7,031 nucleotides of DNA, from the NCBI GenBank assembly GCA_964502665.1, contig CAZCXP010000131.1, positions 1 to 7,031 on the forward strand. The letters are read 5' to 3'. The notes beneath the pieces were generated by a model. It saw only the letters and a program-made list of their open reading frames with translations. It searched no databases and had not been told where the DNA came from. Positions 1 to 5,931 of the stretch are shown here, piece by piece. The number at the start of each line of letters is the position of its first letter. The stretch's first letter is position 1. This stretch comes from SOKG01 sp964502665. GTDB lineage: Bacteria; Chloroflexota; Dehalococcoidia; SZUA-161. The translations under genes and the position numbers were made by a program.

Positions 1-60
1 CCACGCCCTTGCGGACACTACGCCCTGAACGTAGCGCGTCTGCCATTCCGCCACTCCGGC
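1..60 (-). tRNA. tRNA-Leu (anticodon CAG), 3' part cut off by window edge
   Basis: Reading the minus strand from 60 down gives acceptor 5' strand GCCGGAG, TG, a D arm (GCG...CGC), and an anticodon stem CTACG/CGTAG closing the 7-base loop TTCAGGG. The anticodon CAG lies at 25-27 on the plus strand and reads CUG codons. A long class II variable arm follows (GTCC, GCAA loop, GGGC), which is diagnostic of Leu/Ser/Tyr tRNAs, and the layout matches bacterial tRNA-Leu(CAG) closely. The T arm and the 3' acceptor strand lie beyond base 1, so the gene is partial here. No good promoter sits immediately upstream; the nearest convincing one is at 303-331 on the same strand, about 235 bases before the tRNA 5' end. 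Confidence 0.95.
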
Positions 61-94
61 GTTCTCCTTCTTGCTCTGAGAATAAGACCTCTTC

Positions 95-202
95 CGTTCG
101 CCCTGAGCCCCTCGATTAACTCGGGACAGGCCCCTCGATCAACTCGGGACAGGCCTCTCGAAGGAAGCCGAGCCAAAGGGCTCACCACGAACAGCATCTA
201 GC
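95..202. repeat. Dispersed palindrome-rich repeat, copy 1 (degenerate)
   Basis: The copy starts CGTTCGCCCTGAGCCC and ends GCTCACCACGAAC-GCATCTAGC style. The same two edges bound the copy at 3827-3915: 16 of 16 bases at the left edge up to GAGCCC, and GGCTCACCACGAAC/AAGCTCACCACGAAC followed by GCATCTAGC at the right edge. The ends are imperfect inverted repeats (GTTCG..TGAGC against GCTCA..CGAAC). The interior differs from copy 2 and carries a 23-bp tandem duplication. It has no coding capacity, so it is best viewed as a REP- or MITE-like non-autonomous element; the family name is unknown to me. Confidence 0.75.
108..153. repeat. 23-bp tandem duplication inside repeat copy 1
   Basis: Two adjacent 23-bp units (108-130 and 131-153) share the core AACTCGGGACAGG and differ at one base, T117 against C140. 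The duplication lies wholly inside the dispersed repeat and probably arose by slippage or by nesting of a second short repeat (CCTCGAT-AACTCGGGACAGG type). Confidence 0.85.
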
Positions 203-236
203 TGGGTAGGTTGCCCGACGCCGGGCAACTCACCCA
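203..236 (-). other. Strong hairpin (8-bp GC-rich stem, extended by a 5-bp lower stem)
   Basis: Bases 210-217 (GTTGCCCG) pair perfectly with 222-229 (CGGGCAAC) around a 4-base loop. A lower stem, TGGGT (203-207) with ACCCA (232-236), extends it past one wobble and one mismatch. It lies downstream of the minus-strand promoter at 303-331 and would form in that transcript. No T run follows on either strand, so it is not a standard Rho-independent terminator. It could be an RNA element, a bidirectional structure or another palindromic repeat. Confidence 0.6.
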
Positions 237-245
237 CAGTCGGAT

Positions 246-279
246 GCGCTCACAATTTTGAGGATTCGTCGGTGAGCGC
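246..279 (-). other. Hairpin with perfect 8-bp stem and 18-base loop
   Basis: GCGCTCAC (246-253) is the exact reverse complement of GTGAGCGC (272-279), with an A/T-rich 18-base loop between. It sits about 20 bases downstream of the expected start of the transcript from the 303-331 promoter and a few bases before the 203-236 hairpin. The pair could form a structured small RNA or a leader. I do not recognise an Rfam family in it. Confidence 0.5.
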
Positions 280-302
280 CTGCCCATCAGGGTACGGTAC
301 CA

Positions 303-331
303 ATTATAGCCTTTCAGTATTTTGGGGTCAA
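303..331 (-). promoter_or_regulatory. Strong sigma70-type promoter, TTGACC-17-TATAAT
   Basis: On the minus strand the -35 box TTGACC (326-331) is separated by exactly 17 bases from a perfect -10 box TATAAT (303-308). Transcription would start near 295-298 and run left through both hairpins and repeat copy 1 into tRNA-Leu. It lies outside and downstream of the aminotransferase gene, so it does not serve that gene. It is either the tRNA promoter with an unusually long leader of about 235 bases, or the promoter of a small non-coding RNA. Confidence 0.7.
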
Positions 332-389
332 ACCTTCCAGCAGCCTTGGGAGCGCTTCGAGCGGTGGCCCGCAGGGCGGGGTTGGCAAC

Positions 390-1586
390 CTATAATCTGT
401 GCCTCTGCACAAACCGCCTCATGCGCCTCAGCGCCTCCCTTATGTCGTCCAGCGCAGTCGCATAGCAACAGCGCACATATCCCTCACCACTCTCCCCGAA
501 AGCGGAGCCGGGGACCACGGCTACCCTCTCCTCGATAAGAAGCTTCTCAGCGAATTCTTGAGAGGAGAGGCCGGTTACCTTAACGGAGGGAAAGGCATAA
601 AACGCACCCTTTGGCTCGAAGCAGGAGAGCCCAATAGCGTTCAGTCCCTTCACCATCACCCGGCGCCGTCGGTCGTAGTCAGCAACCATTTCTCTGACTG
701 AGGTCTCGCCGGACTTCAGTGCCTCGATGGCTGCCATCTGTCCTGTTATGGGGGCACACAGCATAGTATACTGGTGGATCTTGGTCATCGCCTCGATTAT
801 CTCCGCCGAGGCTGCGGCATAGCCTACCCGCCACCCGGTCATGGCATATGATTTGGAGAAGCCTCCGAGCAGAACCGTGCGCTCCCTCATATCGGGAAGG
901 CTGGGGAAACAGGTGTGCTTAACTCCATAGACGAGTTGGTCATATATCTCGTCGGAGACCACTATCAGGTCACGCCTCTGGGCCACCTCGGCTATCCCTT
1001 CCAGGTCTCCTCTTTCCATCACCGCACCGGTTGGGTTATTGGGATACCCCAGAAGAATGGCTTTGGTGCGCCTGGTAATCCGTTCCTCGATATCGGCCGC
1101 GTTGACCTTGAACCCGTTCTCGGCCGTGGTTGGCACGGGTACGAATACTCCTCCCGCCAGGACAGCGCAGGAGCTATAGGATACATAGGTGGGTTCGGGG
1201 GAAATGACCTCGTCCCTGGGGTCGAGGATAGCCCTCATCGCCAGGTCCAGTCCCTCGCTCACGCCCACGGTGATGAGGAGCTCGCTATCCGGGTCATATT
1301 CCAGCCCGTAGCGCACACCTAGGTTTCGAGCCAGCTCCTGCCTCAGTTCCGGCATCCCCCGGTTGGAGGTATACATCGTATATCCCTTCTCGATGCCAGA
1401 GATGGCAGCCTCACTTATATGCCACGGCGTGGCGAAGTCCGGCTCGCCGACTCCCAACGAAATGGCATCCTCCATGGTGGACAACAGGTCGAAGAATCTC
1501 CTGATGCCCGAAGCGGAAAGACTCTCCACCCGCTGCGAGATGATCCTGCGGGCACGCCTGGAACGACCTACGGGCCTGGCCGACAT
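390..1586 (-). CDS. Class I/II PLP-dependent aminotransferase (AlaT/YugH-like)
   Basis: This 398-residue cytosolic fold-type I aminotransferase transfers an amino group between an amino acid and a 2-oxo acid. Visible landmarks are SGIRRFFDL (26-34), GVGEPDF (45-51), the YPNNPTG loop (N184), SDEIY (D212 and Y215, PLP ring contacts), the Schiff-base Lys245 in GGFSKSYAMTGWR, Arg253, and the substrate carboxylate Arg372 in GEGYVRCCYA. The GVGEPDF start and the IHQYTMLCAP stretch (270-279) match, from memory, Bacillus subtilis YugH/AlaT, an alanine-forming transaminase, better than aspartate aminotransferases. The ATG at 1586 is supported by AGGAGG at 1594-1599, 7 bases upstream. The basic first 14 residues are an addition to the usual start. 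It follows an Lrp/AsnC gene by 17 bp, as alaT follows alaR in Bacillus. Substrate specificity is inferred, not proven. Confidence 0.93.
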   Translation of the reverse strand: MSARPVGRSRRARRIISQRVESLSASGIRRFFDLLSTMEDAISLGVGEPDFATPWHISEAAISGIEKGYTMYTSNRGMPELRQELARNLGVRYGLEYDPDSELLITVGVSEGLDLAMRAILDPRDEVISPEPTYVSYSSCAVLAGGVFVPVPTTAENGFKVNAADIEERITRRTKAILLGYPNNPTGAVMERGDLEGIAEVAQRRDLIVVSDEIYDQLVYGVKHTCFPSLPDMRERTVLLGGFSKSYAMTGWRVGYAAASAEIIEAMTKIHQYTMLCAPITGQMAAIEALKSGETSVREMVADYDRRRRVMVKGLNAIGLSCFEPKGAFYAFPSVKVTGLSSQEFAEKLLIEERVAVVPGSAFGESGEGYVRCCYATALDDIREALRRMRRFVQRHRL

Positions 1587-1603
1587 GCAAAAGCCTCCTC
1601 TAC

Positions 1604-2086
1604 CTATAGTGTCAGCGGCTCTCGCCGCACCTTTTCTTCACCCTCGAGAATTACTCCATCCTGTTTGTATGGCTTGAGGAAAAAGTGAGTCTGAGTACCC
1701 TGCACCGATTCCAGGGCAGCGAGCTTCTCGGAGACGAAGCTGCCCACCTCATGCTCCGTTTTGGCTACCACGAAGATAGCCAGATCGTAGGCCCCAGAGA
1801 CCAGATAGACCGAATGCGCCTCGGGGAAGCGATATATGCGCTCGGCGATAGCATCGAAGCCGACGTCCTTCTGCGGCTGGATTTTGACTTCAATGAGGGC
1901 CTGCACCCGCTCCTTACCGGCCTTCTCCCAGTTAATCACCGTTTTGTATTTGACAATGGTGCGATCCTTCTCCGCCTCTGCGATCGTTTTCCGTACCTGT
2001 CTCACGGAAAGGCCTGTCATGGCAGATATTTGCTTTAGAGTCACTCTGGCGTCCTTCTCCAGCACTTCAAGGACTTCCGTTTTCAT
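1604..2086 (-). CDS. Lrp/AsnC family transcriptional regulator (AlaR/YugG-like)
   Basis: This 160-residue DNA-binding regulator has an N-terminal winged HTH (about 4-52, recognition region SVRQVRKTIAEAE) and a C-terminal RAM/AsnC effector domain (about 60-142). The RAM domain carries the typical SGAYDLAIFV strand (97-106), where Gly98 and Asp101 lie in the amino-acid-binding and oligomer-forming part. Family members sense amino acids and form dimers to octamers. The frame is open upstream to 2230, but I start at the ATG at 2086. A purine-rich GGGGGGAAGAG precedes it directly, the Lrp fold begins there, and the longer reading lies over the upstream gene. It overlaps the end of the DUF6504-like gene by 20 bp and precedes the aminotransferase by 17 bp, so it most likely controls that gene and perhaps the whole operon. 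The effector is unknown; alanine is a reasonable guess. Confidence 0.9.
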   Translation of the reverse strand: MKTEVLEVLEKDARVTLKQISAMTGLSVRQVRKTIAEAEKDRTIVKYKTVINWEKAGKERVQALIEVKIQPQKDVGFDAIAERIYRFPEAHSVYLVSGAYDLAIFVVAKTEHEVGSFVSEKLAALESVQGTQTHFFLKPYKQDGVILEGEEKVRREPLTL

Positions 2087-2333
2087 CTCTTCCCCCCTTT
2101 GCGCTCTTCGACAGCCATTCAGTGGCCAGCCAGCGGTCGCTGGCCTCATAATAGCAGAGCTCAAACATCCTGTCATCCTCGGTGACGATTCGAAAATGCT
2201 TTTCTCCAGGCTGCTGCCACTCTTTTTCAACCTTTTTCACCCTGCGCTCCATGCCCTCCCAGAGGAAGGACTTTGGACGCTCAGCATAGGTATGGCCTGA
2301 GTAGCAGGCAACCTCTACTGGCTCACGTTCCAT
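2067..2333 (-). CDS. Small DUF6504-like protein
   Basis: This is an 88-residue soluble protein of unknown function. Its core, VEVACYSGHTYAERPKSF (7-24), then a Trp-bearing segment (KVEKEW) and FRIVTEDDRMFEL with a closing DRWLATEW, matches what I remember of the DUF6504 family: small beta-rich proteins with conserved Tyr/Arg/Trp. In other bacteria these often sit beside unrelated genes such as Y-family polymerases. The ATG directly abuts the gatA stop (TAGATG), and GGAG lies 6 bases upstream inside gatA, implying translational coupling. Its last 20 bases overlap the start of the Lrp gene, and the final 14 or so residues look like an unconserved tail. No signal peptide or membrane segment is present. 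The gene is clearly real; the family name is moderately certain and the function unknown. Confidence 0.8.
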   Translation of the reverse strand: MEREPVEVACYSGHTYAERPKSFLWEGMERRVKKVEKEWQQPGEKHFRIVTEDDRMFELCYYEASDRWLATEWLSKSAKGGRDENGSP

Positions 2334-3791
2334 CTAAATCTCCGGCCGTCTGTTTCCCCATCCCGTCGCCTGCTCATAGGCGAAGGCAACCCGAAGCACC
2401 ATCTCCTCGGAGAACGGCTTGCCCAGGATCTGCATGCCCACAGGGAGACCATCGACAAACCCCGCGGGCACGGATATACCGGGGATGCCAGCGATGTTTA
2501 TGGGCAGGGTGCAGACATCGCTGAGATACATCTGGAGCGGGTCATCCACCTTCTCTCCGATACGGAACGGCACCGTTGGAGAAGTAGGGGTGACCAAAGC
2601 ATCACACTTGCTGAAGGCGTCAGCGAATTCCCTGGTGATCAAAGTACGCACCTTCTGCGCCTTGAGATAGTAAGCCTCATAGTAACCAGCGGAGAGGGCA
2701 TAGGTCCCCAGCATTATCCGCCGCTTCACCTCGGGCCCAAATCCGTACTGGCGGGTCTTCTCCAGGGCATCCCACATATTCTCCGCCTGGTGCTCGGAGA
2801 AGCCATATTTCACCCCATCGTAACGCGCGAGGTTAGCCATGGCTTCCGAGGGAGCGATGACGTAGTACGCGGCCAGAGCATAGGGGGTGTGAGGCAGCGA
2901 GACCTCCCAATCCACCTCGGCCCCAAGCTCCTCCAGCTTGCCAATAGCCTGCCGCACGACCTGCTCCACACCGCTCTCCATCCCTTCGACGAAGTACTCC
3001 TTGGGGACGCCAATTCGCAGCCCGCGAATGTCAGGAATAAGCGACTGTGTGTAATCAGGCACCGGCTGATCAACCGAGGTCGAATCCCGTGGATCATGAC
3101 CGGCGATGGCATTCAGCACCAGGGCGCAATCGGTCACGTCCCTGGTCACTGGCCCTATCTGGTCGAGGGAGCTGGCGAAGGCCACCAGTCCATATCTCGA
3201 AACGCGCCCATAGGTGGGCTTGAGCCCAACAACGCTGCAGAAGCCAGCAGGCTGGCGGATGCTGCCCCCGGTGTCTGAGCCCAGGGCATAGATCACCTCC
3301 CCAGCAGCTACTGCGGCTGCCGGCCCTCCACTGCTGCCGCCGGGTACGCGGTCCAGGTCCCAGGGGTTGTGGGTAGGGTAGAATGCGGAGTGCTCGTTAG
3401 AGGAGCCCATGGCAAACTCATCCATATTTCCTTTGCCCACCAGCACCATACCCTGGGCATTCAATTTCTCAACCACGGTGGCGTCATAAGGGGGAACGAA
3501 GTTCTCCAGCATCTTCGAGGAGCAGGTAGTGGTCGTCCCTTTGGTACACATATTATCCTTGATCATCACAGGGATACCGGTCAGCGGGGAGGAATTACCC
3601 GCCTTGATGCGCTCATCCGCCTGCCGAGCCTGGGCAAAAGCCAGCTCTCCGGTAACGGTGACGAAGGAGCGCAGCTTATCCTCGACCTCATCAATGCGCT
3701 CAAGCGATGCCTTCGTAAGCTCCAGTGATGATACCTCGCCCTTTTTCAATAGCTGGTGTGCCTCGTGAATCGTAAGGTCGTATTTCGGCAT
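2334..3791 (-). CDS. gatA: Asp-tRNA(Asn)/Glu-tRNA(Gln) amidotransferase subunit A
   Basis: This is the 485-residue glutaminase subunit of GatCAB. It releases ammonia from glutamine, which GatB uses to amidate mischarged Glu-tRNA(Gln) and/or Asp-tRNA(Asn). It is a full-length amidase-signature enzyme. The catalytic triad is visible as Lys78 (PVMIKDN), cis-Ser153 (PGGSSGG) and the nucleophile Ser177 ([11 protein letters not shown]). These correspond to Lys79/Ser154/Ser178 of the Staphylococcus enzyme. Residue 157 after GGSSGG is Pro where bacterial GatA usually has Ser; this position varies in amidases at large, so activity is expected. The start ATG has AAGGA about 8 bases upstream. Upstream lies a 137-bp spacer containing dispersed repeat copy 2, then an acyl-CoA synthetase gene that separates it from gatC. 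The stop is immediately followed by the next ATG. Confidence 0.97.
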   Translation of the reverse strand: MPKYDLTIHEAHQLLKKGEVSSLELTKASLERIDEVEDKLRSFVTVTGELAFAQARQADERIKAGNSSPLTGIPVMIKDNMCTKGTTTTCSSKMLENFVPPYDATVVEKLNAQGMVLVGKGNMDEFAMGSSNEHSAFYPTHNPWDLDRVPGGSSGGPAAAVAAGEVIYALGSDTGGSIRQPAGFCSVVGLKPTYGRVSRYGLVAFASSLDQIGPVTRDVTDCALVLNAIAGHDPRDSTSVDQPVPDYTQSLIPDIRGLRIGVPKEYFVEGMESGVEQVVRQAIGKLEELGAEVDWEVSLPHTPYALAAYYVIAPSEAMANLARYDGVKYGFSEHQAENMWDALEKTRQYGFGPEVKRRIMLGTYALSAGYYEAYYLKAQKVRTLITREFADAFSKCDALVTPTSPTVPFRIGEKVDDPLQMYLSDVCTLPINIAGIPGISVPAGFVDGLPVGMQILGKPFSEEMVLRVAFAYEQATGWGNRRPEI

Positions 3792-3826
3792 TATCCTCTT
3801 CCTTATTCCGAAAACAAAGTTTAATG

Positions 3827-3915
3827 CGTTCGCCCTGAGCCCTTCGACAAGCTCAGGATGGGCCTGTCGAAGGGCCGTTCATGGTTCGACAAGCTCACCA
3901 CGAACGGCATCTAGC
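3827..3915. repeat. Dispersed palindromic repeat, copy 2
   Basis: This 89-bp element fills most of the gap between the acyl-CoA synthetase and gatA genes. It contains a perfect 11-bp inverted repeat (GCCCTTCGACA at 3839-3849 with TGTCGAAGGGC at 3865-3875). It also contains a 13-bp direct repeat TTCGACAAGCTCA (3843-3855 and 3885-3897), and its ends GTTCG and CGAAC are complementary. It shares both edges with copy 1 at 95-202. It would form a stable hairpin in the operon mRNA and might modulate gatA expression, but no T run follows and genes on both sides share a strand, so read-through is likely. Repeats with the TTCGACAAGCTCA core are common in draft Dehalococcoidia-type genomes, from memory. 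Confidence 0.8.
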
Positions 3916-3928
3916 GTATCAATTTTCA

Positions 3929-5404
3929 TCATTCGTTGGTGCGGAACCGCCCACGAGGGTTTGCTATGCCCAGGTATTCACTATACTCCACCAGGTGAGC
4001 CAGCGCTCTGGCTGCTCTCTCCGGAGTAAGGTAGGGGATGACATGGTTCCGTTCCATCTTCTCGTAGAGTTTCCCCCTTCTCATGTCGGGAATGCCCATG
4101 TGGGCCATGACCACCGGCTTCTGATACCTTGTCATCAGTTCCATCAACTTGTCCATGTCACGCTGCTCACTATCGTCTGAGGATTCTATCCATCGATCCA
4201 CCTCGCCTCTCATGGAAGGAGGCAAATTGACCCACCGGGCATAGCTAGCAGACGCTCCAGCGGCACCGATTACCAGGGCGGCATCTATGTTCTCATCCTC
4301 TATCAGCGCCCAGAGGCAGGGATAACTGAACATGTCCCCCCCGGTTTCAACCGGGTTTACATGGGACCACCTTGGTGTAAGAATGGAATTTATTTTCTCT
4401 ATCGTGGCTGGCGATAGCGGGGGCAGTTCCAGACCCTGCCTCATTAGGACATCCGCAGCCATTACCGCCATGCCACCACCCGTTGAGAGCACCCCCACCC
4501 TTCTTCCCCGGGGCAGGGGCTGGCCCAGCAGAACCAGAGCGACATCGATCAGTTCGCTAACCTCCTCTACACTGATCACGCCGCATTGCCTGAACGCTGC
4601 CTCGCAGACCGCATCCGACCCTGCTAAGGCCGCGGTGTGCGACCGCGCTGCCCTGGCCCCAGCCTCCGTTCGCCCTGCCTTCAAAACGACAACAGGTTTC
4701 TTCCTGGTAATCTCTTTTGCCAGTTCGAAAAAGCGCCTGCCTTCCCTCAGACCCTCGATATAGCCCAGGATAATCTCGGTTTCGTCATCCTGAGCCAGAT
4801 ACTCCAAATAGTCCTCAAAGTGTAGATCGGCCTCGTTCCCACTGCTGATATACTTGCTGAATCCCAGGCCCATCTCACAGGCCAGGTAGACAATTGTCTG
4901 GCTCGTGTTTCCACTCTGAGTGATGAGTGCCAAGGAGCCCTTTTTCACCGGCGGCAGGTAGGGTACAGTGAAAAAGTCGGAGGAGCTGTCGAAGTGCCCC
5001 ATACAGTTTGGCCCCACGAAGCGAATCCCGCCTCGCCTGGCGATTTCGACCACCTCATGCTCGATTCTCGCCCCCTCTTCTCCGGTCTCGGCAAGCCCGC
5101 CGGAGATAACAACTGCAGCCTTGACTCCCTTCTGCACGCAGTCCTCCATAGCCGCAGGAACGTCCTGAAACGGGACAGTTATGACGGCAAACTCTACAGG
5201 CGCGGGCACCTGCCTCATACTCTGATAAGCCTTCAGCCCTTGCACCTGGGGTTCATTCCTGTTTATGGCATAAATCTCCCTGCCCCCCTTGGCCAACAGG
5301 AGGCTAAGGATGTGATAACCCCATTTGCCCAGGGCATTGGATGCCCCGATCACCGCGACTGATTTGGGATCGAATAGATAGTCCAGCTGTTGTTCAAGAC
5401 TCAT
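3929..5404 (-). CDS. ADP-forming acyl-CoA synthetase, alpha-type (CoA-binding) protein
   Basis: This 491-residue member of the NDP-forming acyl-CoA synthetase superfamily would carry out acyl-CoA + ADP + Pi to acid + ATP + CoA. It has a CoA-binding Rossmann domain at about 7-135 (SVAVIGAS, then VGPNCMG at 130-136). A succinyl-CoA-ligase-like domain follows (ITQSGN, ISSGNEADLHFEDYLEYL). The phosphohistidine loop RSHTAALAGSD has His256, matching the active-site His of archaeal alpha subunits (Pyrococcus His257). The ATP-grasp beta domain is absent from this protein and from the window, so a partner encoded elsewhere is needed for full activity. It starts 25 bp after gatC with only a weak purine stretch before the ATG, which suggests coupling to gatC translation. 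The start is supported by the family's usual short lead to SVAVIGAS. The substrate cannot be read from sequence; 2-oxo-acid-derived acyl-CoAs or acetyl-CoA are possible. Confidence 0.9.
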   Translation of the reverse strand: MSLEQQLDYLFDPKSVAVIGASNALGKWGYHILSLLLAKGGREIYAINRNEPQVQGLKAYQSMRQVPAPVEFAVITVPFQDVPAAMEDCVQKGVKAAVVISGGLAETGEEGARIEHEVVEIARRGGIRFVGPNCMGHFDSSSDFFTVPYLPPVKKGSLALITQSGNTSQTIVYLACEMGLGFSKYISSGNEADLHFEDYLEYLAQDDETEIILGYIEGLREGRRFFELAKEITRKKPVVVLKAGRTEAGARAARSHTAALAGSDAVCEAAFRQCGVISVEEVSELIDVALVLLGQPLPRGRRVGVLSTGGGMAVMAADVLMRQGLELPPLSPATIEKINSILTPRWSHVNPVETGGDMFSYPCLWALIEDENIDAALVIGAAGASASYARWVNLPPSMRGEVDRWIESSDDSEQRDMDKLMELMTRYQKPVVMAHMGIPDMRRGKLYEKMERNHVIPYLTPERAARALAHLVEYSEYLGIANPRGRFRTNE

Positions 5405-5429
5405 GATCTCGCTCAGGCTTACGGGGTAA

Positions 5430-5717
5430 TTACTCCAGGACCGCCCTCACCCGAAAGCAGCCATCCTCTTCCTGAGGGGCGTTGGCCAGGATCTCGGCGG
5501 GAGCAAAGGACGGCGCTACCTCGTCTTCTCGAATCACGTTATTCAAGGCAACAGGGTGAGAGGTAGGAGGAACCCCTGTGGTATCCACCCGCTGCAGTAT
5601 CTCGAAGTTCTCCAGTATGTTGGAAAGCTGCTCGCTGAATTTCTCCAGGTCAGCCTCATCGACACCCAATCGGGCAAGAAGGGCGATGTGCTTTACTTCC
5701 TCTCCGCTTAACTTCAA
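5430..5717 (-). CDS. gatC: Asp-tRNA(Asn)/Glu-tRNA(Gln) amidotransferase subunit C, TTG start
   Basis: This is the 95-residue small subunit that wraps around GatA and GatB and stabilises the GatCAB complex. The full family pattern is present: KLSGEEVKHIALLARLGV at the N terminus, the amphipathic helix EKFSEQLSNILENFEIL, the Pro-rich linker with PTSHPV, the REDEV segment, and the closing FRVRAVLE. The start must be TTG at 5715-5717. A stop lies four codons upstream in frame, the protein contains no other Met, and the family N terminus begins exactly here. GAGGTG at 5723-5728 is well placed for it. It is the first gene after the promoter at 5760-5788 and leads the operon. gatA is not the next gene, as it usually would be, but comes after an inserted acyl-CoA synthetase. 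Confidence 0.95.
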   Translation of the reverse strand: MKLSGEEVKHIALLARLGVDEADLEKFSEQLSNILENFEILQRVDTTGVPPTSHPVALNNVIREDEVAPSFAPAEILANAPQEEDGCFRVRAVLE

Positions 5718-5749
5718 CGCGACACCTCAGAAGCGAGTCGTTTACGCAT
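5714..5749 (-). other. Possible 11-codon leader ORF overlapping the gatC start
   Basis: An ATG at 5749 opens an 11-residue frame (MRKRLASEVSR) whose TGA stop overlaps the gatC TTG as TTGA. It would begin within a few bases of the predicted transcription start, so it would be read from a nearly leaderless mRNA. It has no separate ribosome binding site. This may be chance; if translated it would couple to gatC. Confidence 0.2.
5723..5728 (-). promoter_or_regulatory. Ribosome binding site that fixes the gatC TTG start
   Basis: The minus strand reads GAGGTG, then TCGCG, then TTG. The spacing of 5 to 7 bases is ideal, and no ATG or GTG is available in frame between the upstream stop and the GatC core, so this site supports TTG as the true start. 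Confidence 0.75.
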
Positions 5750-5759
5750 ACATAGAGGC

Positions 5760-5788
5760 ATTATATCACCCGCTTCGGACACGGGCAA
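5760..5788 (-). promoter_or_regulatory. gatC operon promoter, TTGCCC-17-TATAAT
   Basis: On the minus strand the -35 box TTGCCC (5783-5788) is 17 bases from a perfect -10 box TATAAT (5760-5765). The expected start near 5753 leaves a 5' leader of about 36 bases before gatC. It is the only strong promoter seen for the run of genes down to 390. Confidence 0.8.
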
Positions 5789-5792
5789 CGGT

Positions 5793-5821
5793 TTGCCTCG
5801 GTGATATCTGCGACCTATAAT
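5793..5821 (+). promoter_or_regulatory. Divergent promoter for the CAP/transglutaminase-like gene, TTGCCT-17-TATAAT
   Basis: On the plus strand TTGCCT (5793-5798) is 17 bases from TATAAT (5816-5821), placing the start near 5828, a few bases before the N gap. Its -35 box lies 4 bases from the -35 box of the opposing gatC promoter, so the two form a back-to-back divergent pair and could compete or share a regulator. Confidence 0.65.
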
Positions 5822-5831
5822 AACCAGAGGA

Positions 5832-5931
5832 NNNNNNNNNNNNNNNNNNNNNNNNNNNNNNNNNNNNNNNNNNNNNNNNNNNNNNNNNNNNNNNNNNNNN
5901 NNNNNNNNNNNNNNNNNNNNNNNNNNNNNNN
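5832..5931. other. Assembly gap of exactly 100 Ns
   Basis: The run is exactly 100 Ns, the conventional placeholder for a gap of unknown length. The left flank ends just past a rightward promoter and the right flank opens inside a signal peptide on the same strand, so the join is biologically coherent. The ribosome binding site and the first codons of the right-hand gene are lost in it. Confidence 0.98.

Larger units (their letters stand above)
61..389. other. Non-coding region between tRNA-Leu and the aminotransferase gene
   Basis: This 329-bp stretch has no convincing gene. It contains a dispersed repeat copy (95-202), two hairpins (203-236 and 246-279) and a strong minus-strand promoter (303-331). 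Open frames through it are short and have no recognisable protein similarity. No hairpin followed by a T run is visible on either strand, so I cannot place an intrinsic terminator for the aminotransferase transcript. Confidence 0.7.

Noticed and set aside
108..153. Tandem units as a CRISPR array
   Set aside because: There are only two directly abutting 23-bp units, with no spacers and no cas genes nearby.
203..236. Hairpin as a Rho-independent terminator
   Set aside because: The stem is strong, but no T run follows on either strand.
391..396. Plus-strand TATAAT at the end of the aminotransferase gene
   Set aside because: The -35 position (368-373, CCCGCA) has no match and no plus-strand gene follows.
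915..1322. Plus-strand open frame opposite the aminotransferase
   Set aside because: It is antisense to a clearly conserved gene, gives no recognisable protein and has no ribosome binding site of note.
2087..2230. Upstream extension of the Lrp/AsnC frame by 48 codons
   Set aside because: It lies over the DUF6504-like gene in another frame and adds residues foreign to the Lrp fold. The ATG at 2086 has its own purine-rich ribosome binding site.
2790..3278. Plus-strand 162-codon open frame opposite gatA
   Set aside because: It is a shadow of the GC-rich gatA codons. The product is His/Gly-rich without any family pattern.
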